Made by a program: the position numbers and the translations under genes. A DNA stretch of 64,000 nt, from NCBI RefSeq assembly GCF_000003855.2, contig NW_003101674.1, positions 1,516,842 through 1,580,841 of the forward strand. Reading direction: 5' to 3'. Below, one piece after another: positions 1 through 10,113 of this stretch. Origin of the DNA: Blastomyces gilchristii SLH14081 (lineage: Eukaryota; Ascomycota; Eurotiomycetes; Onygenales; Ajellomycetaceae). Every line of letters begins with the position of its first letter. The stretch's first letter is position 1. The notes under the pieces are model-generated. The model searched no databases. It was not told where the DNA came from and worked only from the letters and a program-made list of their open reading frames with translations.

Positions 1-1106
1 GAGTCAGTAAGAAGAGTGAGAGTGTACATACTGAGAAATGTAATTCATTAAGTCTATATAACATCTTCTTGAAATGAGAAGAGCTGATAATGAAAGCAGA
101 GACAGTAAAATCAGAAGTAGCAGAAGTAAGAGTCACAGAAACAGAAGTAGTAGAAGCAGGAGAATCAGACATAGAGATAGATGTAGAAGATTAAGAGAGA
201 GTAGTAGAGAAAGAAACAGAAGAAGCAGAAAGAGATATAAGAGGCTCAGTTATACATGATATAAGCAATTTCTTCATTATCATATTCTTCAAGTTCTTAA
301 TCAATGATTCAACATTGAGTTTACTATCATTGACAGATATAGATCTGTCAATATGTGAAGATTCTATACAAATAAAAACAAATATCAGCATCTATATTCA
401 TGTAAAATTATGTCAGAAAATACAATCAGAAGCTGCTGAGAAGAAAAACAGTCAAGAATGTATAAAAAGATGAAGAAGATGTGTCATTCATGATAATACA
501 TTCTGATGATTGTTAGAAGATAAATAAGTTCAGTCACATTTCATAACATGTTATACTTACTGCTAATGAACTGCCTGGTATGAGCACTACAATGATGCTT
601 ATTATGAGAATGAGAGGTCATCATCAGAAATGCATACAATGTGATAGATAAATAAATAGAAGGTGTTGAACAGAAAGAGAGGCAGTAATCTTGAATAAGA
701 TGATGATGATGTTTAATAATGACAATGATGAAGAAGATGATTAGAGAATGAAAAAAGTTAGTGAATAAGTAATGTAATATAGTGAAAGTTTCTTTGTGAG
801 AGTGTATATGAAATGCTAGCTGAATCAGAGATAGGTCACATAATTGTGAAACACTAGTGATGAGCTAATCTGCATGAAGCTAGAGTGTATGACATGGTCA
901 CATGGGCGTGACTGAATCTGGTGAGGGAGAATGTGGTTCAGAAGAATGTACAACTGTTGAATAATAACACAGCTGCTTCTGAACTTGCTTACGAGTGTAA
1001 AGAGGGCCATAGTGGCCACTAATTAATTTAGTATACGATATTACAATATATAAGAAGCCGGCGTACGCCTGTAATTGTACGCTGGCTCAAGCAATCTTTG
1101 AATCAC
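1..1106. other. Unassigned AT-rich repeat debris
   Basis: No gene can be supported here. Positions 74-259 can be read as a short Arg/Ser-rich open frame built mainly from AGA/AGC/AGT codons; it looks like purine-rich decayed repeat, not a conserved protein. Positions about 820-1090 are less mutated than their surroundings, retaining CpG and GGG, and include a 12-bp perfect palindrome TAGTGGCCACTA (1010-1021). The right edge abuts a truncated LTR near 1107, so this is probably the remnant of another mobile element that I cannot classify. Confidence 0.4.
1056..1087. repeat. 11-bp inverted repeat (hairpin)
   Basis: AGCCGGCGTAC (1056-1066) and GTACGCTGGCT (1077-1087) are inverted repeats with one C/T mismatch, separated by 10 bp. 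The arms keep CpG and CC/GG steps that have vanished nearby, so the hairpin is younger or was spared. It could be part of a transposon end; its role is unknown. Confidence 0.55.
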
Positions 1107-1352
1107 AGCTCATAGATAATTATTCAGGTGTTTGCAGCTTGATATAATATATACTGTTAACTATTAGAAGTATTCACAGTAGAAAGATAAAATATAGAGA
1201 TTAAATGTATAATAGCATTCAAGCTGTGTTATAAATAGTATTTGTGAACTTCAGTCTATTTAGGTATGTATAGCCAAGGGCTGCTAACTCTATTAATTAT
1301 GTGACAGATAGAAATAGAGGTAAAGAATCTGTGAGAAGCGGGATTTCTTACA
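1107..1352 (+). mobile_element. 5'-truncated LTR of the Gypsy1 family
   Basis: This stretch matches the two 258-bp LTRs at 9841-10098 and 16836-17093 nearly base for base apart from transitions, and ends with the same TTCTTACA terminus at 1352. The first dozen bases of the LTR (TGTAAGAATAAG) are missing, replaced by the debris to the left. It is directly followed by a LINE 3' end, so the LTR had inserted into a LINE copy. Confidence 0.85.
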
Positions 1353-1511
1353 AATTTTCTGATTTTACATATCTGAAATTGATGAATGTATAATAGTTAA
1401 CTTTATAGATATAGGAAAAACCTTGAGAACTTTTAGTTCTCAGGTAGATGTTATAGTCTCTGACTGTATACATTTATAATTGAAGAATAATAATAATAAT
1501 AATAATAAAAA
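1353..1511 (+). mobile_element. LINE 3'-end fragment with (AAT)n tail
   Basis: The reverse complement matches the 3' ends of the LINE copies beginning at 9042, 25644 and 50269. It shares an internal inverted repeat around GAGAACTTTTAGTTCTC (about 1425-1441) and terminates in an (AAT)n tail at about 1485-1508, typical of target-primed reverse transcription. It is extremely 5' truncated and has no coding capacity. Confidence 0.85.
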
Positions 1512-1693
1512 GCTTATAAAAACACATTCTTTTTAAACAGAGTCTGAAGCTTCTTTCTAATTAATATTAGTTAACTTTCTTAACTATAAATACTATTCTA
1601 TACTATATTATCTCTAAAAGTACTATTCTACATCATTATACATTATTAAAGTTAAATATAACTTATTTATAAAATCTTAATTAAAGATGTAAG

Positions 1694-2198
1694 TAGACTG
1701 ATTATGTAACCGTGTCTGAGATCAGAACCAGAATTTTTGATAGTCTTATTATCAATTTAACAGATTTCATTACACAGTTCTAACATTAGATAGTAGTTTT
1801 ATACTGTTTCAGTGAGACTTACTGTCTACTCTTATCATATTTTTCAAATAAGATCATGATTTTCACTTCTCAATTTAAATTATTTTTATTGCTTTAAATG
1901 ACTTTAAATCTCATTTAAGCATTATCAAAAAGTGTTACTTTTTGAAAAATTAAAAATAATCTAAAAAAACCTTAAAATGTCTAAAAATAGTAACTTTATA
2001 CTAAGAATGAGACTAAATGAGATCAAATGAGACCACTTTCTTATTTTTTTCAAGTCATGATTTCATTTTGAGATCTGATATATAGTCACTTTGCATGTTT
2101 ATTTAATAATTAGTCTCAGCAGAATTCACATCAAGAAATGTATAAGATCAGATTAAATGAAATTAAACATGAAATTCATGATCTTAGCAGTCAGTCTA
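1694..2198 (-). mobile_element. hAT-type MITE, inverted copy
   Basis: A 505-bp non-autonomous element. It begins TAGACTG and ends CAGTCTA and is flanked by the 8-bp direct repeat GATGTAAG (1686-1693 and 2199-2206), the duplication size of hAT transposons. It is the reverse complement of the 506-bp copies at 21131, 21011 and 23313. There is no ORF. Heavy transitions distinguish it from the better preserved copy at 21131. Confidence 0.85.
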
Positions 2199-2206
2199 GA
2201 TGTAAG

Positions 2207-2693
2207 TATCACTGCTTAATTCACTGAATATCTGATCTTTGTCATCTATACTTTGTAAAAAGCAGCTGTATTATTAGTATAGATACTCTACTCACTGAAC
2301 AGTTATAATATTAAGACTGTACTTTTTAAAAAAAGTAAAGATTTATATAAAAAGAATAAGTATATATGAATAAACTGCATAGACTCTAATACTCTCTATT
2401 GAATTTTTAACAAATGAGAACTATGTGTAGAATACTATATAAGTAAGAAATAATTTTATAATGTTATTTAATATTATTCTCAATAATAATATCAGAATAA
2501 AAATGTAATTAAGAATTCAAATATATTCTTTATCTAAAACTAAATTTTTATTTAACAAGTGAATCCGAAATCTTTAATATTTGAAATAAAGTAATTTAAG
2601 ATTAATGTAATAAATACAAATTATGATCAGAAGTAATGCTTTTAGATAATATAATAATTATAAAGTTTGATTCTAGTCTCAGATAGACTGACT
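2207..2693 (-). mobile_element. End fragment of the palindrome-arm family
   Basis: From about 2390 this matches, in reverse complement, the outer part of the arms at 34961 and 49726, including the stretch that would lead into the TAGACTGACCGTGTG terminus. The terminus itself is missing and a MITE follows directly. The part before about 2390 holds nothing recognisable. So the arm family exists elsewhere, not only in the palindrome. Confidence 0.65.
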
Positions 2694-3508
2694 GCTAAGA
2701 TTATAAATCTTATATTTAAACTTATTTAATCTGATCTTATACATTTCTTAACATAAATTCTGCTGAAACTAATTATTAAAAAAACATATAAAGTAACTTT
2801 TTATCAAATCTTAAAATAAAATCATGACTTAGAAAAAATAAGAAAGTAATTTCATTTAATCTTATTTAATCTCATTCTTAGTATAAAGTTACTATTTTTA
2901 GATATTTTAAGGTTTTTTTTAGATTATTTTTAATTTTTTAAAAAGTAACACTTTTTAGTAATACTTAAATAAGATTTAAAGTCATTTAAAGTAATAAAAA
3001 GAATTTAAATTGAGAAGTAAAAATCATTATCTTATTTGAAAAATATAATAAGAGTAGACAGTAAGTCTTACTGAGATAGTATAAGACTACTTTTTAATCT
3101 TAAAACTGTGTAATAAGATTAATCAAATTGGTAATAAGTAGACTGACTGCTAGAATTATGAATTTCATATTTAATCTCATTTAATCTGATCTTATACATT
3201 TCTTGATATAAATCTCACTGAAACTAGTCATTAAAAAAATATACAAAGTGACTATATATCAGATCTTAAAATGAAATCAAATGAGATTTAAAGTTATTTA
3301 AAGTAATAAAAATAATTTAAATTGAGAAGTGGAAATCATGGTCTCATTTGAAAAATATGACAAGTCACAAGAGTAGACAGTAAGTCTCACTGAGACAGTA
3401 TGGGACTACTATCTAATGTTAAAACTGTGTAATGGGATCAGTCGAATTGGTAATAGGACTATCAAAAAATCTGGTCCTGGTCCCAGACACGGTCACACGG
3501 TCAGTCTA
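2694..3508 (+). mobile_element. Two adjoining hAT-type MITE copies, both incomplete
   Basis: One copy runs from TAGACTGACTGC at 2694 to about 3138 and lacks its final end. A second starts with the same TAGACTGACTGC at 3139 and ends GGTCAGTCTA at 3508; it carries an internal deletion of roughly 130-150 bp compared with full copies. I see no convincing 8-bp duplication around either, so the pair probably arose by nested insertion plus deletion or recombination. The right end retains CpG, unlike the left copy. Confidence 0.75.
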
Positions 3509-3818
3509 GTCACATTACAGTGTTTTTTACATGGAAAAGTTGGTTTTTCTATAATAAATAGAGTATATTAATGAATGTATAGGTTGTAATGAATGTAGAG
3601 AAGAGTATAAAGAATATTCATTGAGATATGAACATTCGAAGTTGATTGTAATTGATGGTGGAAACGAGCGTTAGGTGCCTGATTACGTTAATTGTTGGTC
3701 TCGCCCCCAGACTAGGGATAGACTGCCGTAGATTTTAGCAAAATCGTTTCCCACTCACTCTCGCTCATCATTACTAATTACTGACGTCAAGGTTTACGTT
3801 GGTTAATTGAGACTGAAA
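3509..3818. other. Transition from AT-rich repeat to gene island
   Basis: No gene or repeat is recognised. Base composition rises sharply from about 3650 onward, with CG and CCC/GGG steps reappearing. The region contains the upstream sequence of the dehydrogenase pseudogene, including a pyrimidine-rich stretch at about 3750-3770. It marks where C-to-T decay stops. Confidence 0.5.
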
Positions 3819-4862
3819 ATGGATCTCTCTCATATTCATCGCAACCCTCTCAAGCTGGAACATTTACACCGTTAACCAAATTTCGCCACCGCTCTGATTA
3901 CAGGCGCGGGCAGCGGGATAGGGTTCGCTGTGGCCCAGCTGTGCCGCTCGCACGGCATGAACCTCATTCTCGTAGATATCCACGCCGATAACCTGACCCA
4001 TGCCCATTCGATCCTGGGCGACACTCCGACGGCTAAGACGCTCACGCATATCATGGATGTCAGCTGGCTTCCTGGGAATATCTGTCGCGGAAAGTCGGAG
4101 AGATGTTTCCTGGTGGGGTGGATCTGTTAATGCTCAATGCAGGCGCGAACTTTAAGCCGAAAGTCCCGGGGATGCCCTGGGAGGATTCGGAGTATTTCCA
4201 AAAGGTTTGTGGTTTACCTTTTTTTTTTTATCCTTTGACATCACTACTCTTCAGTAGCGGATGTCCATTATGGGGGTGCTACTGCTAATCTGTATACACG
4301 CCCGTATATATGCATCCTAGACATTTTCCACCACCTTCATGGGTGTCGTAAATGTACTGTCTGTATTCCTCCCAGTGGTTACCGCCTCAGCCGACGAGCC
4401 GCGAGCCATCATAATTACCGGCTCAAAGCAAGGCATTACGAATCCGCCGGGAGGCAAAATCCAGCATACAACGCAAGTAAGTCTGCCGTGAAATCCATTG
4501 CGGAACACCTCAGTCACGATCTCCTCCCGAACAAGAACGTTTCTACACACCTCCTCATTCCCGGGTGGACGTACACTTCCATGGCGGGAAGCAGTGGTGT
4601 TTTGCCCGATACCCAGAAACCAAAGGGTGCATGGCTGCCTGAGCAGGTGGCAAGGTATATGTATGACAAGATGGGCAAGGGGGAATTTTATATCATTTGT
4701 CTCGACGACGAAGTCTCTGAGTCACTCGACCGGGCTAGAATGGCATGGGCAATGGAGGATGTTATGGAACGCCGGCCACCGCTGTCAAGGTGGAATGATA
4801 TGTGGAAGGATGTCGCGGCAGAATGGATCGAGAAGGATTCGGCTTTGAGGAAGAAAGCCTGA
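3819..4862 (+). pseudogene. Short-chain dehydrogenase/reductase (SDR) pseudogene
   Basis: The remains of a classical SDR, an NAD(P)-dependent oxidoreductase with a Rossmann fold. The cofactor motif TGAGSGIG lies at 3900-3923, NAGA at 4136-4147, a Ser in ITGSKQG near 4410, and the catalytic YNASK at 4467-4481. The likely start is ATG 3819. The gene is broken: an in-frame TAA at 3873-3875, a frameshift near 4065-4070 (the reading continues in another frame as WEYLSRKVGE), and a second frameshift near 4450-4459, just before NPAYNASK. A plausible intron spans 4205-4320 (GTTTGT..CTAG, branch GCTAATC). The C-terminal half is otherwise well kept, to a stop at 4860-4862. The decay is by indels, not the C-to-T pattern next door. 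Assembly errors at short homopolymers are an alternative. The substrate is unknown. Confidence 0.82.
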
Positions 4863-5791
4863 CGGTCAGGAGGAATTTTGTAGTTGAAACGGATGTTATC
4901 TTGTGAGTTTTTGCGACGTGATTTCGATGCTGGCATTTTTAATGAACTCCGGAGCAGGATATCTAGCATGAAAACGGGTGATGAAATATTTGTGAAAGTA
5001 AAAATGTTAAAAACATGGCTGTGTAAAATATGTGGACACCAAACAGAAACTCCCTTCCACCCATAAGAATTTGAGTGTGCAAAACCCAGAGTCAAGAACT
5101 TTACATTGGAAATATGCTGAGATGATCATCCCCTTTCTCTAACCGTTAATACAAGATCTGGGTTGTGGTCTCTCCAGTGCTGCTCCTACCCCTGTAACCC
5201 TTTTTGATAAAGGCTGAGCGGAATCAAATGGTCCTATTATAGTGACTTTCAAAGAAGCCAGAGTATAATCAGAAAATAAAATAAAACGATGCCAAGATAT
5301 GTCGCAGGACAAAATCCAGCTTCTCAACTTCGGTTGTGCATATATTATCGTACAATAAAAGGCCAATAATCAAAAGTCGTTCCTGAGGGAAATATATTCA
5401 TGGCCAACCGCTCACTTCGGAAGAGTATTCATGTATTTACGTGTTTCGTCGGAGGATAGAAGGGAGTGATATCTGGTGAGATGTTCGGAGGGAGGTTTAG
5501 GGAGGTTGCGCAAACGGGGGAAAATGGCGGAGATCGGAGATCGGTATTTGATTACAATCTAGAGTAAGAAGATATTAGAATGTAGCACAGATAGCGAATA
5601 ATGCCTTTTATCGGAGGTGGAGAAATATGATGCTGCTATTCCCTCCAAGTTTCGAGCTTTCCCCGTGTTTTCGAGAGCTTTAAAAAATATCCCTTTTCTC
5701 TTTCTGCAGCGCAAACATGGATTGAAAAATAGCAAAAATATAGCAGCACCGTGAAATAGGCCATTTTAACCCCAGAACAGCGCCGGTTGAC
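4863..5791. other. Intergenic region without recognisable gene
   Basis: The sequence has normal composition but only short open frames that resemble no family I know. It lies between the converging 3' ends of the dehydrogenase pseudogene and the Tom6-like gene and probably contains their 3' untranslated regions. Confidence 0.5.
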
Positions 5792-6076
5792 TTACTGAGG
5801 AATAAGCAGTTCGCTAAGACTGCTATGCAAGAATGCGACGGCGGCCTATCCGACAAAGATTTATACGTTAGCCAAAGCCGAATTCCACTGCAAAAGCCCA
5901 GGACTTCCCGGGCCATTTTCTGTTAGACAAAATCTTACCCCGAATACCACCACGCTTTTCACAACGGAGGCATTATCAGGAGATGTGATGTTGTGATAAA
6001 CGGCAGAGAGGCCCGATTCCGGCTGACGCTTCTTTGCTGAGCCGGACTGTACGATGACGCGCTGCTTAGGAGCCAT
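5792..6076 (-). CDS. TOM6: Tom6-like subunit of mitochondrial outer-membrane translocase
   Basis: A small two-exon gene of 63 residues. Exon 1 is 6076-5939 (46 codons, MAPKQRVIVQ...), intron 5938-5846 (93 bp, GTAAGA..ATAG, with a GCTAACG branch site) and exon 2 5845-5792 (17 codons and stop). The join is phase 0 and yields one hydrophobic segment at about residues 39-57, followed by the tail HSSLSELLIPQ. A positively charged N-terminus, single C-terminal membrane span and a short tail ending in L-P-Q resemble fungal Tom6, which ends in a similar way and stabilises the TOM import pore around Tom40. The start was chosen because it gives family length; there is no earlier in-frame ATG. Identification rests on length, topology and tail, so another small TOM subunit is possible. 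It diverges from CTNNBL1. Confidence 0.75.
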
Positions 6077-6463
6077 TCTGCGAGATGTATTGTTTATGGA
6101 AACAGATGAGGGGTTGCTTTTGGGCGGTAATATTATTGTTATACTGAGATAGCTGGGAGAAAACCTGTCATGTGGAGGGGCGAGTTGGTGATGATGGAGA
6201 AAAATCCTTGAAAGCTTCTTGTACACAACTGCGCCGTTGGTGTGTGTCGCGTGACGTAGTTTGACTATGGAGCTTCAAACCGATAGCTTCCAGAGTTAAA
6301 TATAAGAAGAGAATAACAGCCTGCGTCCTGCACTTTGCTGGTTTCTTGTTTGTCAATTTACAGCTTCATACTTTCTAATGTTCCTTGCGTCTATTCTGAA
6401 ACATCCTGAAATTTGACACGTCAGTTCATCTCCCTATTTTCCAGCTAACTCCAACGCCCTACT
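6077..6463. promoter_or_regulatory. Shared divergent promoter region, TOM6-like / CTNNBL1
   Basis: 387 bp separate the two start codons, so both promoters and 5' untranslated regions must lie here. Two CRE-like half sites are visible: TGACGT at 6252-6257 and ACGTCA at 6418-6423. A pyrimidine-rich tract (about 6424-6445) precedes the CTNNBL1 start. No clear TATA box is seen. The role of the half sites is inference. Confidence 0.45.
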
Positions 6464-8803
6464 ATGGCCAGCATAGATGATCTATTCAAGGTATTTGCAC
6501 GCCCTGACGACTCAAAGCCAGTGTACTAACAAACTGAATAGAAGCCATTATTACCGTCTAAACGTAAATCCGAACCTTTGCGTGATGCCAGTACGTTTTC
6601 GCCAATGCCTCCCACCTGATCTTATAAGCATGCAAACAAACATGAGCGTCTAACTATTGAAACCGTTTCCCTTTAGGCGCACTGTATAAAAGCGCCAAAG
6701 TAGATGCCAACGGCGATGTGAGCAGTAGTCGGGCGGCTGCCGTAGAAGACGCTCCTGACGAGGATAATCAAGTTGGTCCTGAGCTCCCACCGGACTTCAA
6801 CCCGGACAAGGATATCCTAGATGACGAGGAAGGGCGATTTTTTGGTGGTGGCATATCGCGCGACACGGCTGGCGCATTAGACTTTGTTGAAAAGCTAGAT
6901 CAAGGAGATACCAGAGTGAGCACAGCGAAATTCTACCCTTCGTCCTTAATTTGTGAATTGCGCTCTTTGACAACAAGCTAATATCCACACTCCTGGCCGA
7001 ATTAAAGCCGGAGAAAATCGACTCCGCGTGGCTACGACGATTGGCGCTGAACTTTGAGAAGAAGATATCTAAGAATGCAGAACTTCGCGCAAAGTTTGAA
7101 AATGAACCGCAAAAGTGAGTGTATTGGCTGTACTACTTCCACTCCATCACCTTGTGGGGCTAATATTCTAATGATATGTCACTTAGATTTATGGAGTCGG
7201 AAGCAGACCTTGATGCAGATATCAAGTCCCTTTCGATCCTGTCAGAACATCCAGACCTGTATGAAGAGTTTGCCAGCTTGGGCTGCGTCGGCTCTTTAGT
7301 TTCGCTATTGTCTCACGAAAACACGGATATAGCAATTGACGCGATCGAGATTCTAGGCGAATTGACTGATGAAGATGTCGAGGCCGAGCAGGAAGAGTGG
7401 GATGTTTTGGTCGCTGCTATGGTAAGGCCCATTTTAGGCTGCCAGGGAAGATACTTTTACTGACTTTTTGAAGGTGGATGCGGATGTCATCGCCCTCCTA
7501 AGTCAAAATCTTGCGAGGCTTGACGAGGGGAACGATGCGGACCGAGCTGGGGTTTATCACGTCATGAGTAGATTTTTAATAATCCTGAACATGAGCTTCG
7601 AGAAGCTAACACACATGCTACAGGCGTTCTTGAGAATTTCGCATCGCAACTACCCATCTCCGAAAAAATCGGCCAAGATCCAGATATGATACCATGGTTG
7701 AAAGGTCGAATACAGAAGAAAGAAACATCAGTGTCACAGAATAAGCAGTACGCCGCCGAGATTCTTGCAATCTTGGTTCAATCATCCGTCAAAAACAGGC
7801 AACGACTTCTTGAAAATAACCTGGTAGATGTTTTGTTGCAGCTTCTTAGCATGTACCGAAAGCTCGACCCTGAAAAGGATTCTGACGAAGAAGAATATGT
7901 GGAGAATCTTTTCAATTGCCTTACCTGTTTGGTAGATGAGGATGAAGGAAAAGCAAAATTTATCGACGCAGAGGGTGTCGAGCTAGCGCAGATTATGTTA
8001 AGAGAAGGCAAAATGAGCAAGCCAAGGGCGTTGCGCGTCCTTAGTCATGCCGTTGGCGGGAAAGGGGGTGCCTCCGTTTGTGAACGGCTTATCGAGGCGG
8101 CTTTATTGGGAACTATATTTGGGATGTTCATGAAAAACGTACGTATCCCATATTTATTATTTCTTCCATGTCTGATAAAACTAATCCCCGCACAGCAGGA
8201 CCACCAATCGACAGAACACCTGCTGGGAATATTTTCTTCACTCCTGCGGCTGCTTCCTGGAGAGTCCTCCAGTCGGATACGGACGCTTGCAAAATTCATG
8301 GAAAAAGACTATGAGAAAATTAAGAAGCTGGTTAAACTGCGATGGGAATACGCGTCGAAAGTCTCGGAAGTTGATCAATTAATTCATCAGGAACGAAAAT
8401 CTATGAGCTCGGAAGAGCAAGAACTCATGAGTCTTGAATGGCTCTCTCGACGCCTTGATGCAGGGCTCTTCTGTTTGCAGGTGTGAAGAACAATTTTCAA
8501 ACTCTTTTGTAGATGGAGGTATCGCTAACAATAAGCAGACAATTGATGTCATCCTGGCGTGGTTGGTGGCCGAAGATGACGGAGCGAAGGCGAAGGTCAA
8601 ATCTCTCCTTTCAGACCGTGATGAGGACTTGGCTATTGTAAAAACCACATTGCAGGGTATGTTAAATAAAGTGCCACTTCTACCAAACAGTTTCTCGCAG
8701 GAGCTAATGCCTCATTTTAGAACAACTGAACGGCCTAGATGAGACATCGACAGATGAACTAGACACGAGGGAAATGCTTGGGACACTACTACTATTCCTA
8801 TGA
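6464..8803 (+). CDS. CTNNBL1: Beta-catenin-like protein 1 (spliceosome-associated ARM-type protein)
   Basis: Ten exons: 6464-6490, 6542-6590, 6677-6915, 7008-7114, 7187-7421, 7474-7567, 7624-8138, 8196-8480, 8539-8656, 8721-8803. They join in frame to 583 residues, close to the human protein (563). All introns are 51-92 bp with GT..AG ends; most show CTAAC/CTAAT/CTGAC branch sites. Recognisable blocks: MASIDDLFK start, basic PSKRK (about 14-18), acidic region and FFGGG, SAWLRRLALNFEKKISKNAE, EADLDADIKSLSILSEHP, HENTDIAIDAIEI, NKQYAAEILAIL, EGVELAQIMLREGKMSKPRA, RIRTLAKFMEKDYEKI, SRRLDAGLFCLQ, TIDVILAWLVAEDDGA, and the C-terminal REMLGT. The family is an armadillo-fold nuclear protein bound to the CDC5L/Prp19 spliceosome complex. 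The gene looks intact. The intron 3 acceptor (AAAG before 7008) is the least certain junction. Intron 7 ends in a CAGCAG tandem acceptor. Confidence 0.95.
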
Positions 8804-8955
8804 TGAAGGCTTATATATCTAGGTAGTTTACTAATTATTATTAAACGAATGTAAAATTGAATAGCTTATACCCATCCCATCTTGTGGGATGATAAATCTC
8901 CTGTATTCGTGTGGGAGGAGCTAGCTACATTATAGCCATACGGGAAGAACATAGG
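8804..8955. other. CTNNBL1 3' flank
   Basis: Follows the CTNNBL1 stop. It holds an AT-rich stretch that could serve for polyadenylation (about 8830-8862) and a short hairpin ATCCCA/TGGGAT (8874-8879 and 8885-8890). It ends exactly at the 5-bp duplication of the copia element, so it is the last host DNA before the transposon stack. Confidence 0.5.
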
Positions 8956-9840
8956 GTTAATGTTGGCCGTTACGGCCGTTGCGGTTAGCGATCCCACTAG
9001 ATCACGTGACCCACCACTATATTATGCTCTTGTAGATAGATTATTATTATTATTATTCTTCAATTATAAATGTATACAGTCAGAGACTATGACATCTATC
9101 TGAGAACTTTTAGTTCTCAGGGTTTTTTCTATATCTATAAAGTTAACTATTATACATTCATTAATTTCAGATATATAAAATCAGAAAATTTCAGCTCAGA
9201 ATATAAAAACTGTTTATAAATTACAGTATTTTAACATCTTCTAATACTTTGAAATTATTTAATAATATTATGATAAAAGAAAAGAGAACACAGTCTTAAA
9301 GATAGATATATTAAATAGATAGATAGAAAAGAATAGAAAGAAAAAAATAAAGTAAAAAAAGACTGTAATAAAATAAATTATTAAAAGATAGTATATAGCT
9401 ATTTAAATAGATTATATCTGATTAATTTTCTTCTCTTCATATTCAGATATTTATGAATTTAGTTATTTTCTTACAGCTGTTTCAGTTTCTGATAGAAAGT
9501 CTATTAAGTATTTAATTTCTATCTCAGTTAAGAATAAAAATCTTATATTTAATTAATTTAGATTATACTTCTCTTTCAATCTAACTCTGAGACTATTATA
9601 TAATATACAGTGTATTATAATATACTCAGAATTCTTATTTATACTATAGAATAAGTATTCTATTAAATTAAATCTATTAATAAATCTTTATATATAAGAT
9701 TTAAAATAGTTATATTCTAGTTTCAGCTGTATTATAGATAAGAATATTTTCTTTTTATATTTAATTAAATAAGATTTTCATTTAAATTTTATTTTAAATC
9801 TTGAATAATATATACTCTTCTTTTATTTCTATTAGCTTTT

Positions 9841-10098
9841 TGTAAGAATAAGTGCTTACAGATAATTATTCAGATGTTTGCAGCTTAGCATGATATGTAC
9901 TATTAACTACTAGAAGTATTCACAGTAGAAAGATAAAATGTAGAGATTAAATATATAATAGCATTCAAGCTGAGTTATAAATAATATTTATGAACTCTAG
10001 TCTATATAGTTATATGTAGTTAAGAGCTACTAACTCTATTGATTATATAAGAGATAGAAATAGAGATAAAGAATTCACAAGAAGTGAGACTTCTTATA
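9841..10098 (-). repeat. Gypsy1 LTR (3' LTR in element orientation)
   Basis: 258 bp, same length as its partner at 16836. It is the more mutated of the two, and its terminal TTCTTACA has become TTCTTATA. Confidence 0.9.
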
Positions 10099-10113
10099 TA
10101 CTTCTTTCTCTCT

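Noticed and set aside
74..259. Arg/Ser-rich 61-codon frame resembling an SR protein.
   Set aside because: Short, compositionally biased and located in decayed repeat DNA; no conserved domain.
4688..5095. 135-codon open frame on the minus strand.
   Set aside because: Antisense to the well-supported dehydrogenase C-terminus; no recognisable family.
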